A stretch of DNA of 64,000 nucleotides from Nocardia aurea (lineage in GTDB: Bacteria > Actinomycetota > Actinomycetes > Mycobacteriales > Mycobacteriaceae), in contig NZ_QCYJ01000084.1 of NCBI RefSeq assembly GCF_003123685.1, positions 744,001 to 808,000 on the forward strand. Reading direction: 5' to 3'. Under the pieces are notes generated by a model. It saw nothing but the letters and a program-made list of their open reading frames with translations, was not told where the DNA came from and did not search any database. Made by a program: the position numbers and the translations under genes. This document shows positions 8,817-18,872 of this stretch, piece by piece; within the stretch, counting starts at the first letter, position 1, and each line of letters opens with the position of its first letter.

Positions 8817-9692
8817 ATGACAGCGCAGTCCGGCACCCGCGTGGTGGCCTTCGACGACGCGGGCCTGGAAACCTGGTGCGAGGACGAGACTTTCGAGGTC
8901 ACCGCCGAGCGGATCGCCGAATACGCGGCGGCCACCAACGATCCGATTCCCGCTCACCGCGCCGGTGCGGTCGCGTCACCGGTTTTCGCCATCGTCCCGG
9001 CCTTCGAGGCGATGTTGATGCCGGTGATCGATGTCGCGCCGACGAATATCTTCGGCCGGGTCGTGCACGGCGAGCAGGATTTCCACTTCCACCGGGCGAT
9101 CGAGCCGGGCGACCGCCTGGTGTCACGGGCCAAGGCGATCGGCTACACCAGTCGACCCAACGGGACCTCCATCTCGATTCTCGTCGAATGTCGTGACGAC
9201 GCCGGGGAATTGGTCAACGAGCAGTATCTGACCGCCTTCTTCCGCGATATCCACGCGAGCAAGTCGGTCGGCGCGGCCGCGCCGACGCACAAGTTCGACG
9301 AGGCGCTGCGGTCGACCGAGCCGGTCGCGGTGGTGTCCCAGCACGTCGACTCGGACCAGACCTACCGCTACGCGCCCGCGGCGGGTGATCCGGTGCCGCT
9401 GCACCTGGACGAGCAGGTCGCCAGGGACGCGGGACTGCCGGGCATCATCGCGCACGGTCTGTGCACCATGGCGTTCGCGTCGTGGGCGGTGCTGACCGAG
9501 GTGGCGGGCTCGGACACCCGTCGACTGACGCGTTTCGCGGTGCGTTTCGCCACGATGGTCTTCCCCGGCGACGACCTGGAGACCCGCGTCTGGAAGGTCG
9601 GATCCGAGAACGGGAAGACCACCTACGCCTTCGAGACGGTGCGCGGGACCGATGTCGTCCTCAGTGACGGACTGGCCGAGATCGCCGACTGA
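8817..9692 (+). CDS. Double-hotdog MaoC-family enoyl-CoA hydratase
   Basis: 291-residue protein with two hotdog domains, the type 2 (R-specific) enoyl-CoA hydratase architecture. The first half has EYAAATNDPIPAHR near residues 40-53. The second, catalytic, half has AGDPVPLHLDEQVARDAGLP near 189-208 followed by IIAHGLCTM, matching the hydratase-2 motif with its Asp and His. Expected reaction: hydration of trans-2-enoyl-CoA to 3-hydroxyacyl-CoA. The ATG at 8817 follows GAGGGGCGAGCG. Together with the SDR dehydrogenase at 9792 and thiolase at 7101 it would complete a beta-oxidation turn. MaoC plus SDR plus SCP-2 thiolase is typical of bulky or branched substrates in this order. Confidence 0.88.
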   Translation: MTAQSGTRVVAFDDAGLETWCEDETFEVTAERIAEYAAATNDPIPAHRAGAVASPVFAIVPAFEAMLMPVIDVAPTNIFGRVVHGEQDFHFHRAIEPGDRLVSRAKAIGYTSRPNGTSISILVECRDDAGELVNEQYLTAFFRDIHASKSVGAAAPTHKFDEALRSTEPVAVVSQHVDSDQTYRYAPAAGDPVPLHLDEQVARDAGLPGIIAHGLCTMAFASWAVLTEVAGSDTRRLTRFAVRFATMVFPGDDLETRVWKVGSENGKTTYAFETVRGTDVVLSDGLAEIAD

Positions 9693-9791
9693 TCCGTCGG
9701 CGGTCGTTTCCGAGGAATTCAGCACCTCCGCCGACAGGTGGGCGGATGGTGATCACCGCGTGGGAGCCGCGCGGACAGACGAGGAGAGATC

Positions 9792-10670
9792 ATGGGCGTA
9801 TTGGCAGGAAAGGTCGCCGTCGTCACCGGTGCGGGTCGCGGCATCGGTCGCGAACACGCGCTGCTGTTCGCCGCGGAGGGCGCGGCCGTCGTGGTCAACG
9901 ACCTCGGCGGCAGCAACGCGGGTGAGGGCGCCGATACCGGTCCGGCCCAGCGGGTCGTCGACGAGATCGTGGCCGCGGGGGGCCGGGCCGCCGCCAACAC
10001 CGACGACGTCGCGAGCTGGGAGGGAGCGCGCAAACTCGTCGCACAGGCGGTCTCGGAATTCGGCGGACTCGACGTGGTGGTCAACAACGCGGGCATCCTG
10101 CGCGACGCCTTCCTCGCCGGAATGACGGAATCACAGTGGGACGCGGTGATCGCGGTCCACCTGAAGGGGCACGCCGCGATGCTGCACCACGCGGGGGCGT
10201 ACTGGAAGGAGCGGAGCAAGGCGGGCAACCGGCCCAGTGCGGCGGTCATCAACACCGCCTCGGCCTCGGGAACCACCCTGCCCAACGCCGGACAGGCCAA
10301 CTACGGCGCGGCCAAGGCCGCGATCGCCGCGCTGACCCTGGTGGCCGCGGAGGAATTCGGGCGCTACGGGGTGCGGGTGAACGCCATCGCACCGATCGCG
10401 CGCACCCGGCTCACCCTGGCCACCCCCGGTATGGGCGCGATGCTGGCCGCCGAGGCCGAACAACTCGGCGCGGACGAATTCGACGCCTTCAGCCCCGCCA
10501 ATATCTCCCCGCTGGTCGCATACTTGGCATCGGACGAGTGCACGACGACCGGCAAGGTTTTCGCCGTCCAGGGCGGCGCCATCTCGGAGTTGGCCGGATG
10601 GCACGACGTGAAGACGATCGAGGCCGAAGGGCCGTGGCTCATCGACGACATCGCCGCCCGGCTGCCGTGA
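9792..10670 (+). CDS. SDR-family 3-hydroxyacyl-CoA dehydrogenase
   Basis: 292-residue short-chain dehydrogenase expected to oxidise 3-hydroxyacyl-CoA to 3-ketoacyl-CoA with NAD+. Seen: the cofactor loop TGAGRGIG at residues 12-19, VNDLGGS ending beta 2 in the style of peroxisomal multifunctional enzyme type 2, NNAGIL, the catalytic Ser in NTASASGT and Tyr171-x3-Lys175 in NYGAAKAA. AGGAGAG lies six bases before the ATG. It is followed 19 bases later by the acyl-CoA dehydrogenase gene. It has a normal SDR core but a tail of about 50 residues (DEFDAFSPANISPLVAY onwards), as seen in the 17-beta-HSD4-like branch, which supports a role on sterol-like or branched acyl chains. Confidence 0.9.
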   Translation: MGVLAGKVAVVTGAGRGIGREHALLFAAEGAAVVVNDLGGSNAGEGADTGPAQRVVDEIVAAGGRAAANTDDVASWEGARKLVAQAVSEFGGLDVVVNNAGILRDAFLAGMTESQWDAVIAVHLKGHAAMLHHAGAYWKERSKAGNRPSAAVINTASASGTTLPNAGQANYGAAKAAIAALTLVAAEEFGRYGVRVNAIAPIARTRLTLATPGMGAMLAAEAEQLGADEFDAFSPANISPLVAYLASDECTTTGKVFAVQGGAISELAGWHDVKTIEAEGPWLIDDIAARLP

Positions 10671-10689
10671 TCAGGTAAGGAGAACAACG

Positions 10690-11949
10690 ATGTTCGAATG
10701 GTCCGAAACCGATGTGATGATCCGCGATGCCGTGCGGACCTTCGTCGACAAGGAGGTCCGTCCCCATCTCGACGCGCTCGACAGCGGTGAGATGACGCCG
10801 TATCCGATCATCCGGAAACTGTTCGGACAGTTCGGCATCGACGCCGTCGCGGGTGAGGCGATCGAGAAATCGCTTGCCCGGGAACAGGCGAGGGCCGAAG
10901 CGGTCGCGGCCGGTGAGCCCGCGCCGGAGAAGAGTAAATCCTCCGGCGCGAGCCCTTTCGCGGGGCAGGAATCCATGATGGCGGTGTTGATCGGCGAATT
11001 GTCGGGCGTCTGTATGGGTTTGGTGACCGCGATGGGTGTCTCGATCGGACTGGGCGCCACCACCATCATGTCGCGCGGGACGCTCGCCCAGAAACAGCGT
11101 TGGCTCGCCGATATCGTGACCATGCGCAAGGTCGCGGCGTGGGCCATCACCGAACCGGATTCCGGATCGGACGCTTTCGGCGGGATGAAATCCTATGTCC
11201 GGCGCGACGGTGACGACTACATCCTCAACGGACAGAAGACGTTCATCACCAACGGTCCCTTCGCCGACGTCGTGGTCGTCTACGCCAAACTCGACGAGGG
11301 CGACGGCGCCGACAAACGTGACCGCAAGGTGCTCACCTTCGTCCTCGACGCCGGGATGACGGGTTTCACACAGGGCAAACCGTTCAAGAAGATGGGGCTG
11401 CACTCCTCGCCGACCGGGGAACTGTTCTTCGACGATGTGCGCCTGGGCCGTGACCGGCTGCTCGGTGAGACCGAGGAACATCGCGGCGGCGACGGCCGCG
11501 ACAGCGCCCGCTCCAGTTTCACCGCCGAACGGATCGGCGTCGGTTTCATGGCGCTCGGCATCATCAACGAATGCCATCGCCTGTGCCTGGAGTACGCGAA
11601 GAGCCGCAAACTCTGGGGACAGGAGATCGGGCGATTCCAGCTGGTCCAGTTGAAACTGGCGAAGATGGAGGTCGCGCGGATCAACGTGCAGAACATGGTC
11701 TTCAACGTGCTGGAGCGGGGGCGCGCGGGTAAACCGCCGAGCCTGGCCGAAGCGTCGGCGATCAAGCTGTACGCCTCCGAGGCCGCGACGGAAGTGGCCA
11801 TGGAGGCCGTCCAGTTGTTCGGTGGTAACGGCTACATGACCGAATACCGGGTCGAGCAGCTCGCCCGCGACGCCAAATCTCTCATGATCTACGCGGGCAG
11901 CAACGAGATCCAGGTGACCCACATCGCCAAGGGGCTGCTCGCGCAATAG
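10690..11949 (+). CDS. Acyl-CoA dehydrogenase with displaced catalytic Glu
   Basis: 419-residue flavoprotein performing the first step of beta-oxidation, acyl-CoA to trans-2-enoyl-CoA, passing electrons to ETF. Seen: AWAITEPDSGSDAFG and GQKTFITNGPFADV for FAD and substrate binding, QLVQLKLAKMEV, and QLFGGNGYMTEY. At the usual base position the sequence is IYAGSNEIQ, with Ala402 where MCAD has Glu376. A Glu at 280 in TAERIGVG sits where isovaleryl- and long-chain dehydrogenases carry their base. This placement fits branched substrates. An insertion near residues 60-85 rich in Glu, Ala and Lys, with EQARAEAVAAGEP, is unusual. It is the last gene of the operon, closed by a perfect hairpin. Confidence 0.9.
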   Translation: MFEWSETDVMIRDAVRTFVDKEVRPHLDALDSGEMTPYPIIRKLFGQFGIDAVAGEAIEKSLAREQARAEAVAAGEPAPEKSKSSGASPFAGQESMMAVLIGELSGVCMGLVTAMGVSIGLGATTIMSRGTLAQKQRWLADIVTMRKVAAWAITEPDSGSDAFGGMKSYVRRDGDDYILNGQKTFITNGPFADVVVVYAKLDEGDGADKRDRKVLTFVLDAGMTGFTQGKPFKKMGLHSSPTGELFFDDVRLGRDRLLGETEEHRGGDGRDSARSSFTAERIGVGFMALGIINECHRLCLEYAKSRKLWGQEIGRFQLVQLKLAKMEVARINVQNMVFNVLERGRAGKPPSLAEASAIKLYASEAATEVAMEAVQLFGGNGYMTEYRVEQLARDAKSLMIYAGSNEIQVTHIAKGLLAQ

Positions 11950-11958
11950 GCGCGGGAA

Positions 11959-11984
11959 CCGGGTGCGGCGCGCACCGCACCCGG
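11959..11984. terminator. Bidirectional terminator between convergent genes
   Basis: Perfect ten-pair stem CCGGGTGCGG (11959-11968) with CCGCACCCGG (11975-11984) and a six-base loop, lying between the stop codons of the acyl-CoA dehydrogenase and the hydrolase on the other strand. It can serve both. Confidence 0.8.
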
Positions 11985-11989
11985 ACCGG

Positions 11990-12913
11990 TCAGACCGCGC
12001 GTAGCCGGGTGCGGCTGGCGTAGACGTGTTCGGCGATCAGCGTGGCCATCCGGTCCGGGGCCTCCAGCATCGGGACGTGCCCGACCCCGTTGACGAGGAT
12101 GCGGTCGGCCGAGTCGGGCAGTTCCCGCAGGAAACGGCGAGCGTAGACGCGGTTGGGGATGATGTGGTCGTATTCGGCGAGCAGCAGCCGCACCGGCGTG
12201 GTCAGGGTGGACAGATCCTCCAGCGCGGGCGCGCGCAGACCGCCGAGAAGCATCGGGATCATCGCGTCGCAGTGCAGGGCCGCGGTGATGGCCGCCGTGG
12301 CCTCGCGACGGGACACCGAGGCGGCGCTGCGGCCGAGCAGCAGGCTCGCGAAACCCTGGACCACCGGATTCCCGGCGGCGAAATCGCCGATCAGCTTGCC
12401 GAATTCGACCAGCGGCACCAGCGACAGGAATTTGATCCCGACCCGGATCTGGGTCAGCGAGGGCGAATTCCAGCCGCCGGCGGGCGCGATCAGGGTGAGG
12501 GTGCGGGCCCGGCCGCGCCTGGCCAATTCGACACCCACCCAGCCGCCGAGCGAATTGCCCGCGATATGACAAGTGCGCCAACCGAGTTCGTCGAGCTGTC
12601 GTTCGACCCGATCGGCCAGGACGTGCACGTTCATCGCCGGGCCGTCGGGCGCCTCGGCGCCCCAGTGCCCCGCGAAGGCCGGGGCGAAGACCTCGCACTG
12701 CCCGGCGAGGCGGGCCGCGGTCTGCTCCCAGCAGTGCGGCGACAACATGAAGCCGTGCAGCAGGAGCAACGGGTCACCCGAACCCATGTGCAGGGCTTTT
12801 GTCGGTTTCGGCCTGGTGTCGGGTTTCCGGACGGAGCGTTTCGCCGTGGTCGCGCGTTTCGCGGTGACGGCGCGCGTAGCGGGGGCCAGGGGCTTGGAGG
12901 CTTCGGACGTCAT
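11990..12913 (-). CDS. Alpha/beta-hydrolase with a basic N-terminal tail
   Basis: 307-residue alpha/beta-hydrolase. Seen: LLLHGFMLSPHCW near residues 50-62 for the oxyanion hole, nucleophile Ser121 in GNSLGGW, an acid in LLAEYDHIIP and His in GVGHVPMLEAP. The fold is that of esterases, C-C bond hydrolases and epoxide hydrolases; the substrate is not predictable. Residues 8-40 are rich in Lys, Arg, Ala and Thr, with TAKRATTAKRSVRKP, a low-complexity basic tail that is not part of the fold and might bind nucleic acid or membrane. The ATG at 12913 follows AGGGGTG; longer starts are possible. It is convergent with the lipid operon and separated from it by a terminator, so it is not an operon member. 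Confidence 0.8.
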   Translation of the reverse strand: MTSEASKPLAPATRAVTAKRATTAKRSVRKPDTRPKPTKALHMGSGDPLLLLHGFMLSPHCWEQTAARLAGQCEVFAPAFAGHWGAEAPDGPAMNVHVLADRVERQLDELGWRTCHIAGNSLGGWVGVELARRGRARTLTLIAPAGGWNSPSLTQIRVGIKFLSLVPLVEFGKLIGDFAAGNPVVQGFASLLLGRSAASVSRREATAAITAALHCDAMIPMLLGGLRAPALEDLSTLTTPVRLLLAEYDHIIPNRVYARRFLRELPDSADRILVNGVGHVPMLEAPDRMATLIAEHVYASRTRLRAV

Positions 12914-13083
12914 CGTCGTCACCCCTTCCTGGACTGCGATGTCCGGCAGAGTATGTCTGACCTGCATTGTACGGTCGTCCAGTTGTTTGTGACAGCGTTT
13001 CCCGCCACGACCGGTCCGGCGCCGGGCTCCGGGCGACGGTCCTGTGGGAGTGGGGCGCATGGTGGGCGCTGTACCGTCGTCAC

Positions 13084-13872
13084 GTGCCCTACATCATCTC
13101 GACCGTCAACGTCAACGGCATCCGCGCTGCTACGGGCAAGACCGGCAAAGGGATGCTCGAATGGCTGGCCACCACCGAGGCCGACATCGTCTGTGTCCAG
13201 GAGACCCGCGCCACCGACGCCCAGACGCGCGCCGCGCTCGCCTCGGTCCTCGACGCGGGCTGGTACCTAGCGCACGCCGAACCGGGTCTCAAGGGCAGGG
13301 CCGGGGTCGGGATCCTGTCGCGGCGCGAACCGTCGGCGGTCCGGATCGGTTTCGGCAGTACGGAATTCGACGGCGCGGCCCGCTACATCGAGGCCGATTT
13401 CGAGGAGTTGACCGTCGCCAGCGTGTACGTGCACACCGGCGAGGCGGATACGCCGATGCAGGACGAGAAGTACCGGTTCCTCGGACAGCTCGGGGAGCAC
13501 CTGACTTCGCGGGCACAGGATTTCGTGATCTGCGGCGACTGGAACGTCGCCCATACCGAACTCGACATCAAGAACTGGAAGGGCAATGTGAAGAATTCGG
13601 GTTTCCTGCCGGGCGAGCGCGCCTGGATCGACGGGATACTCGCGGCGGGCTACGTCGACACGGTGCGTGCCCTGCACCCCGGCGTGCCGGGTCCCTACAG
13701 CTGGTGGACCTACCGCGGTCGCGCCTACGACAACGACGTCGGCTGGAGGATCGATTACCACCTGGCGCGCGGTGAGGTGGCGGCACGGGCCAAACAGGCG
13801 ATCGTGGAACGCGCGCCGACCTACGCCCTGCGCTGGTCCGATCACGCCCCGGTGACGGTGCAGTACCGATGA
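13084..13872 (+). CDS. xth: Exodeoxyribonuclease III
   Basis: 262-residue Mg-dependent AP endonuclease/3'-5' exonuclease of base excision repair, ExoIII/APE1 family. Seen: STVNVNGIRAA at the N-terminus, the metal ligand Glu40 in CVQETRA, Asp152 and Asn154 in CGDWNVAH, WRIDYHLA, and the catalytic Asp253-His254 in SDHAP at the end. The start is the GTG at 13084, which places the protein's first strand PYIISTVNVNG correctly; the in-frame sequence before it has no ribosome site. Its stop overlaps the next start as ATGA, so the secreted RNase gene is translationally coupled to it, an unexpected partnership. Confidence 0.95.
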   Translation: MPYIISTVNVNGIRAATGKTGKGMLEWLATTEADIVCVQETRATDAQTRAALASVLDAGWYLAHAEPGLKGRAGVGILSRREPSAVRIGFGSTEFDGAARYIEADFEELTVASVYVHTGEADTPMQDEKYRFLGQLGEHLTSRAQDFVICGDWNVAHTELDIKNWKGNVKNSGFLPGERAWIDGILAAGYVDTVRALHPGVPGPYSWWTYRGRAYDNDVGWRIDYHLARGEVAARAKQAIVERAPTYALRWSDHAPVTVQYR

Positions 13873-14369
13873 AACTCGACCCCAAGGTGATGCGCCTGCT
13901 GAGCGCGCTCGTCGCGCTGGCGGTGGTGGCGCTCGTCGCCGTGCTGGCCGGGCGCGGCGGCGAGACCGGCGGTACCGATTCGACCGCGAGGAACACCGCC
14001 GTCGCCTCGCTGTCCCCGACGACCACCCGCGCCGCCGCCTCTCCCGTGGCCTCACCCGCCTCGTCCGCCGCCCCCGCGCGAGTGGCGGGCGTTCCGGAGC
14101 GCGCGTACGAGACCCTGGTCGAGATCGACGCGGGACGCTGGCCGGATTCGGCGAACGCGCCGGGTACCAAGGGCGGCGAGCAATGGATGAATCGCGGCGG
14201 CGACCTGCCGCGCGCCGATGCCGACGGCCGCGCCGTCAGCTATCGGGAATGGGATGTGAACCCCAAGCAACGCAACAGATCCCGCGACGCCGAACGCATC
14301 GTCACCGGCAGCGACGGATCCGCTTGGTACACCGGTGACCACTACACGACTTTCACGAGGATGCGCTGA
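13869..14369 (+). CDS. Secreted guanyl-specific ribonuclease of the barnase family
   Basis: 166-residue extracellular or anchored RNase. A short basic head and a hydrophobic segment at residues 9-28 form an export signal. A Ser/Thr/Ala-rich linker runs to about 70, then the catalytic domain begins at VPERAYETLVEIDAG. The barnase-type active site is complete: Glu127 in YREWDVNP, Arg143 in AERIVTGSDGSAWYT and His158 in GDHYTTF. Spacing Arg-to-His (15) equals barnase; Glu-to-Arg is two longer. It cleaves single-stranded RNA after guanine. The ATG overlaps the xth stop by four bases, and its stop overlaps the start of the barstar-like inhibitor by one, so the three genes form a coupled unit. There is no lipobox Cys. 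Confidence 0.92.
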   Translation: MKLDPKVMRLLSALVALAVVALVAVLAGRGGETGGTDSTARNTAVASLSPTTTRAAASPVASPASSAAPARVAGVPERAYETLVEIDAGRWPDSANAPGTKGGEQWMNRGGDLPRADADGRAVSYREWDVNPKQRNRSRDAERIVTGSDGSAWYTGDHYTTFTRMR

Positions 14370-14872
14370 TGAACAAACCGGTTCCGTTGTCGCAGTTCCT
14401 TGCCCGTCCCGTCGCGCTCGGCGCGGCGCCGATGGTCGCGGCCGTCTCCAAGGCGAGCGGTCCGGCGCTCGGCGCGCTCAGCGTCGACGCGGCCGAGTTG
14501 AGCAGTCTGCGTTCTCGCGCGCCCAGCGGCTATCAGGTGCGGGAGTTGCGCTCCGCGAAGATGCGCGGTCTCACCGGACTGTTCGACGAATTCGCCGCCG
14601 CGTTCCAGTTCCCGTACTACTTCGGCGCCAACAAGGACGCCTTCGACGAATGTCTGCGTGACCTGGACGATTTCATCGGCAAGGCGCCCGGCTACATCGT
14701 GGTGCTCCGCACCTCGGACGAACTGCTCGCCGACGCACCGCGCGAGCGGGAATGGTTCACCACCGCGATGCGTGACTGCGCCGACTACTGGGCCAGACGC
14801 GAGGTCGCCTTCCGCGTGATCTTCCAGGGCAAACCCGCTCCGCCCCGGATCGCGCCGCTCAGCCTCGACTGA
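14369..14872 (+). CDS. Barstar-family ribonuclease inhibitor
   Basis: 167-residue protein whose C-terminal about 100 residues match barstar. Seen: MRGLTGLFDEFAAAFQFP then YYFGANKDAFDECLRDLDDF (residues 83-102), the helix that plugs the barnase active site, with the acidic residues Asp90, Asp93 and Asp98/100. It should bind the neighbouring RNase in the cytoplasm and protect the producer. Bacillus barstar is about 90 residues; here about 50 extra N-terminal residues, MNKPVPLSQFLARPVALGAA and on, precede the domain and have no assigned function. Its ATG overlaps the RNase stop, so both are made together. A perfect hairpin follows at 14906-14933. Confidence 0.9.
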   Translation: MNKPVPLSQFLARPVALGAAPMVAAVSKASGPALGALSVDAAELSSLRSRAPSGYQVRELRSAKMRGLTGLFDEFAAAFQFPYYFGANKDAFDECLRDLDDFIGKAPGYIVVLRTSDELLADAPREREWFTTAMRDCADYWARREVAFRVIFQGKPAPPRIAPLSLD

Positions 14873-14905
14873 GCCGCCGCTCGGGAAAACCGCCGTTCGG
14901 GAAAG

Positions 14906-14933
14906 CCGCCGCCGAGGACGTCCTCGGCGGCGG
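14906..14933. terminator. Bidirectional terminator after the barstar gene
   Basis: Perfect 13-pair stem CCGCCGCCGAGGA (14906-14918) with TCCTCGGCGGCGG (14921-14933), two-base loop. It lies between convergent genes. Just before it a 16-base element, CCGCCG then T/C-TCGGGAAA, occurs twice in tandem (about 14876-14905). Confidence 0.78.
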
Positions 14934-14938
14934 TTCCG

Positions 14939-15568
14939 TCAGCCCGGTCGCCCCGCGAGATCCTCGCCGAGCAGGACGAAGACGTCGGTGGTGTGGTCGA
15001 TCAACTCCTCGCGGGTCATGGGAAGATCGCCTTGGAGCCAGGCGGTGAGGGTCTGCACCAGCCCGCCGACCAGGTAGGTGGCGCGGAAATCGATCACCGG
15101 CGCGGGGGCGGCCGTCCCGTAGAAGTCGATGCCCTGCGCGGCGACCAGCCTCGCGAAGATCCGGACGGTCTCGGTGGTCCTCGCCCGCAGTTCGGGGGTG
15201 GCCTGGCCCGCGATCACGGCGACCTTCGCTTTGCGCGGATCGTCGGTGAGCACGCGGATGCCCGCCGTGATCGCGGCGTGGGCCTTGGCGCGTGAGTCGT
15301 CGGGAGCCGCGTGCAGCGCTTCGATGATCGCGACGGCCAATTCCTCCGCGATCCGATCGATCAGTGCCGTCAACACGGCCTCGCGGCTGTCGAAACTCTC
15401 GTAGTAGTAGCGCTCGTTCAGTCCCGCCTGCGCGCACAGCCCGGACACGGTGAGTTTGGCGAGGCCGTGCTCGCCGATCAGCGCCAGGGCCGCGTCCAGC
15501 AGGGCGGTGCGCCGCAGGGTCCGGCGCTCGTCCGCGGAGATGCCGCCGTAGGCCCGCTGCGCTGTCAC
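14939..15568 (-). CDS. TetR-family regulator divergent from MpaB-like oxygenase
   Basis: 209-residue TetR protein. The helix-turn-helix lies near residues 24-62 and includes LTVSGLCAQAGLNERYYYESF, the recognition helix being GLNERYYYE. The remaining domain is helical with FYGTAAPAPVIDFRATYLVGGL. The start is a GTG at 15568. The 99-base spacer to the divergent gene at 15668 has four copies of ATTCTGGCA or its complement, so this protein probably represses both itself and the oxygenase-like gene. Its 3' end faces the barstar gene across a shared terminator. Ligand unknown. Confidence 0.87.
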   Translation of the reverse strand: MTAQRAYGGISADERRTLRRTALLDAALALIGEHGLAKLTVSGLCAQAGLNERYYYESFDSREAVLTALIDRIAEELAVAIIEALHAAPDDSRAKAHAAITAGIRVLTDDPRKAKVAVIAGQATPELRARTTETVRIFARLVAAQGIDFYGTAAPAPVIDFRATYLVGGLVQTLTAWLQGDLPMTREELIDHTTDVFVLLGEDLAGRPG

Positions 15569-15574
15569 GGTTCG

Positions 15575-15646
15575 ATTCTGGCACGGTCCCGATTCTGGCA
15601 GAGACTATTGCCAGAATGGGATATCTGGGGGATTCTATTGCCAGAT
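15575..15646. promoter_or_regulatory. Four-copy ATTCTGGCA operator array
   Basis: ATTCTGGCA at 15575-15583 and 15592-15600; its complement TGCCAGAAT at 15609-15617 and a shortened TGCCAGAT at 15639-15646. Copies two and three make a nine-base inverted repeat with an eight-base centre. Direct copies one and two are 17 bases apart. The array fills the divergent promoter region between the TetR and MpaB-like genes. Confidence 0.75.
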
Positions 15647-15667
15647 ACGCGTGACCAGGAGGCTCCC

Positions 15668-17654
<1,987 letters not shown>

Positions 17655-17696
17655 CGCGGCGGTACCCGCGAGGTTTCGGTTCGAAGGGGCTGGACA

Positions 17697-18725
17697 GTGC
17701 AGGTGATCGACAAAAGCAAGGCCTGGGTGGAGCGTCGCGTCCAGGCGCGTCCGTGGCTCGATCACATGATCCGGGCGGGCGGGCGCTATCAGCGTCAGCG
17801 TGGTGACTACTACGCGGCAGGCATCACGTATTTCACGGTGCTGTCGCTGTTCCCGCTGCTGATGGTCGCGTTCGCGGTCGCGGGTTTCATCCTGTCCAGC
17901 CACCCGAGCCTGCTCGTGGAGATGCAGGAGAAGATCGTCGAGAACATTCCGGGTTCGCTCGGCGAGCAGATCAACGAGCTGATCGATCAGGCCATCAAAT
18001 CGCGCGGCACCGTCGGCCTGCTCGGTCTGCTCGGCGCCGCCTACGCCGGACTGGGCTGGATGGCGAATCTGCGGGCCGCCCTCACCGAACAGTGGGACCA
18101 GAAGACGCAGGAACCCAACTGGTTCATGAGCAAACTCTCGGATCTGGGCGCGCTGGTAGGACTCGGGCTCGCCTTCGTCATCTCGTTCGGGCTCTCCGCG
18201 CTCGGGTCGAGCACACTCGGCTCGGAAGTGCTGCGATCACTCGGCCTCGCGGATCTGCCCGGCGCGCGTTTCCTGCTCGCTCTCGCCTCCATCGTGCTCG
18301 CCCTGCTGGCGACCTGGGCGGTGTTCGCCTGGATCATCGCCAGGCTGCCGCGCGAACCCGTCACGCTCAAGAGCGCGGCGCGGGCGGCCCTGCTCGCGGC
18401 GGTGGCCTTCGAGGCGTTCAAATTCGTCGCCTCGATCTACCTCCAGATCGTGCTGCGCAGTCCGGCGGGCGCCACCTTCGGCTCGATCATCGGCCTGATG
18501 GTCTTCAGCTACGTCACCTACCGCATCATCCTGTTCGCGACCGCGTGGGCCGCCACCGCCCGCGACAACCTCCACGAAGCCGAAACCCCCGTGCCCGCGC
18601 CCGCCGTCATCAGACCGCGTGTGAGCGGTCCGGGCGCGTCCCCCGGGACCGCGGTCGCCTTCGGCGCGGGTGCGCTCGCGGCCTTGGCGTTGAGCCAGGT
18701 GCGCCGGTTCTCCGGGCGACGCTGA
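17697..18725 (+). CDS. YihY/virulence factor BrkB family inner-membrane protein
   Basis: 342-residue integral membrane protein with about six helices. Seen: GGRYQRQRGDYYAAGITYFTVLSLFPLLM near residues 24-52, the conserved start of the YihY (former RNase BN) family; a glycine-rich helix GLLGLLGAAYAGLGWMANLR; and KSAARAALLAAVAFEAFKFVASIYL. Start is the GTG at 17697 with GAAGGGG upstream. The biochemical function of the family is not known; the old ribonuclease BN name was an error. It follows trpS as in mycobacteria (Rv3335c, from memory). The cytoplasmic tail is Pro/Ala-rich. Confidence 0.87.
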   Translation: MQVIDKSKAWVERRVQARPWLDHMIRAGGRYQRQRGDYYAAGITYFTVLSLFPLLMVAFAVAGFILSSHPSLLVEMQEKIVENIPGSLGEQINELIDQAIKSRGTVGLLGLLGAAYAGLGWMANLRAALTEQWDQKTQEPNWFMSKLSDLGALVGLGLAFVISFGLSALGSSTLGSEVLRSLGLADLPGARFLLALASIVLALLATWAVFAWIIARLPREPVTLKSAARAALLAAVAFEAFKFVASIYLQIVLRSPAGATFGSIIGLMVFSYVTYRIILFATAWAATARDNLHEAETPVPAPAVIRPRVSGPGASPGTAVAFGAGALAALALSQVRRFSGRR

Positions 18726-18872
18726 AGGTCTCGGGGATGTGCCCTTCCGAGGCCGACTCGCGCTCCTTCAGGTGCTCGGTGGCGGTGCCCGGTCTGCCGG
18801 TGCCGCTGTGCTCGGTCCCGCCACCGGTCGTGCCGAGAGCGGTTCGTGCGCTCAGTGTGGTTGCTGTCGCAC

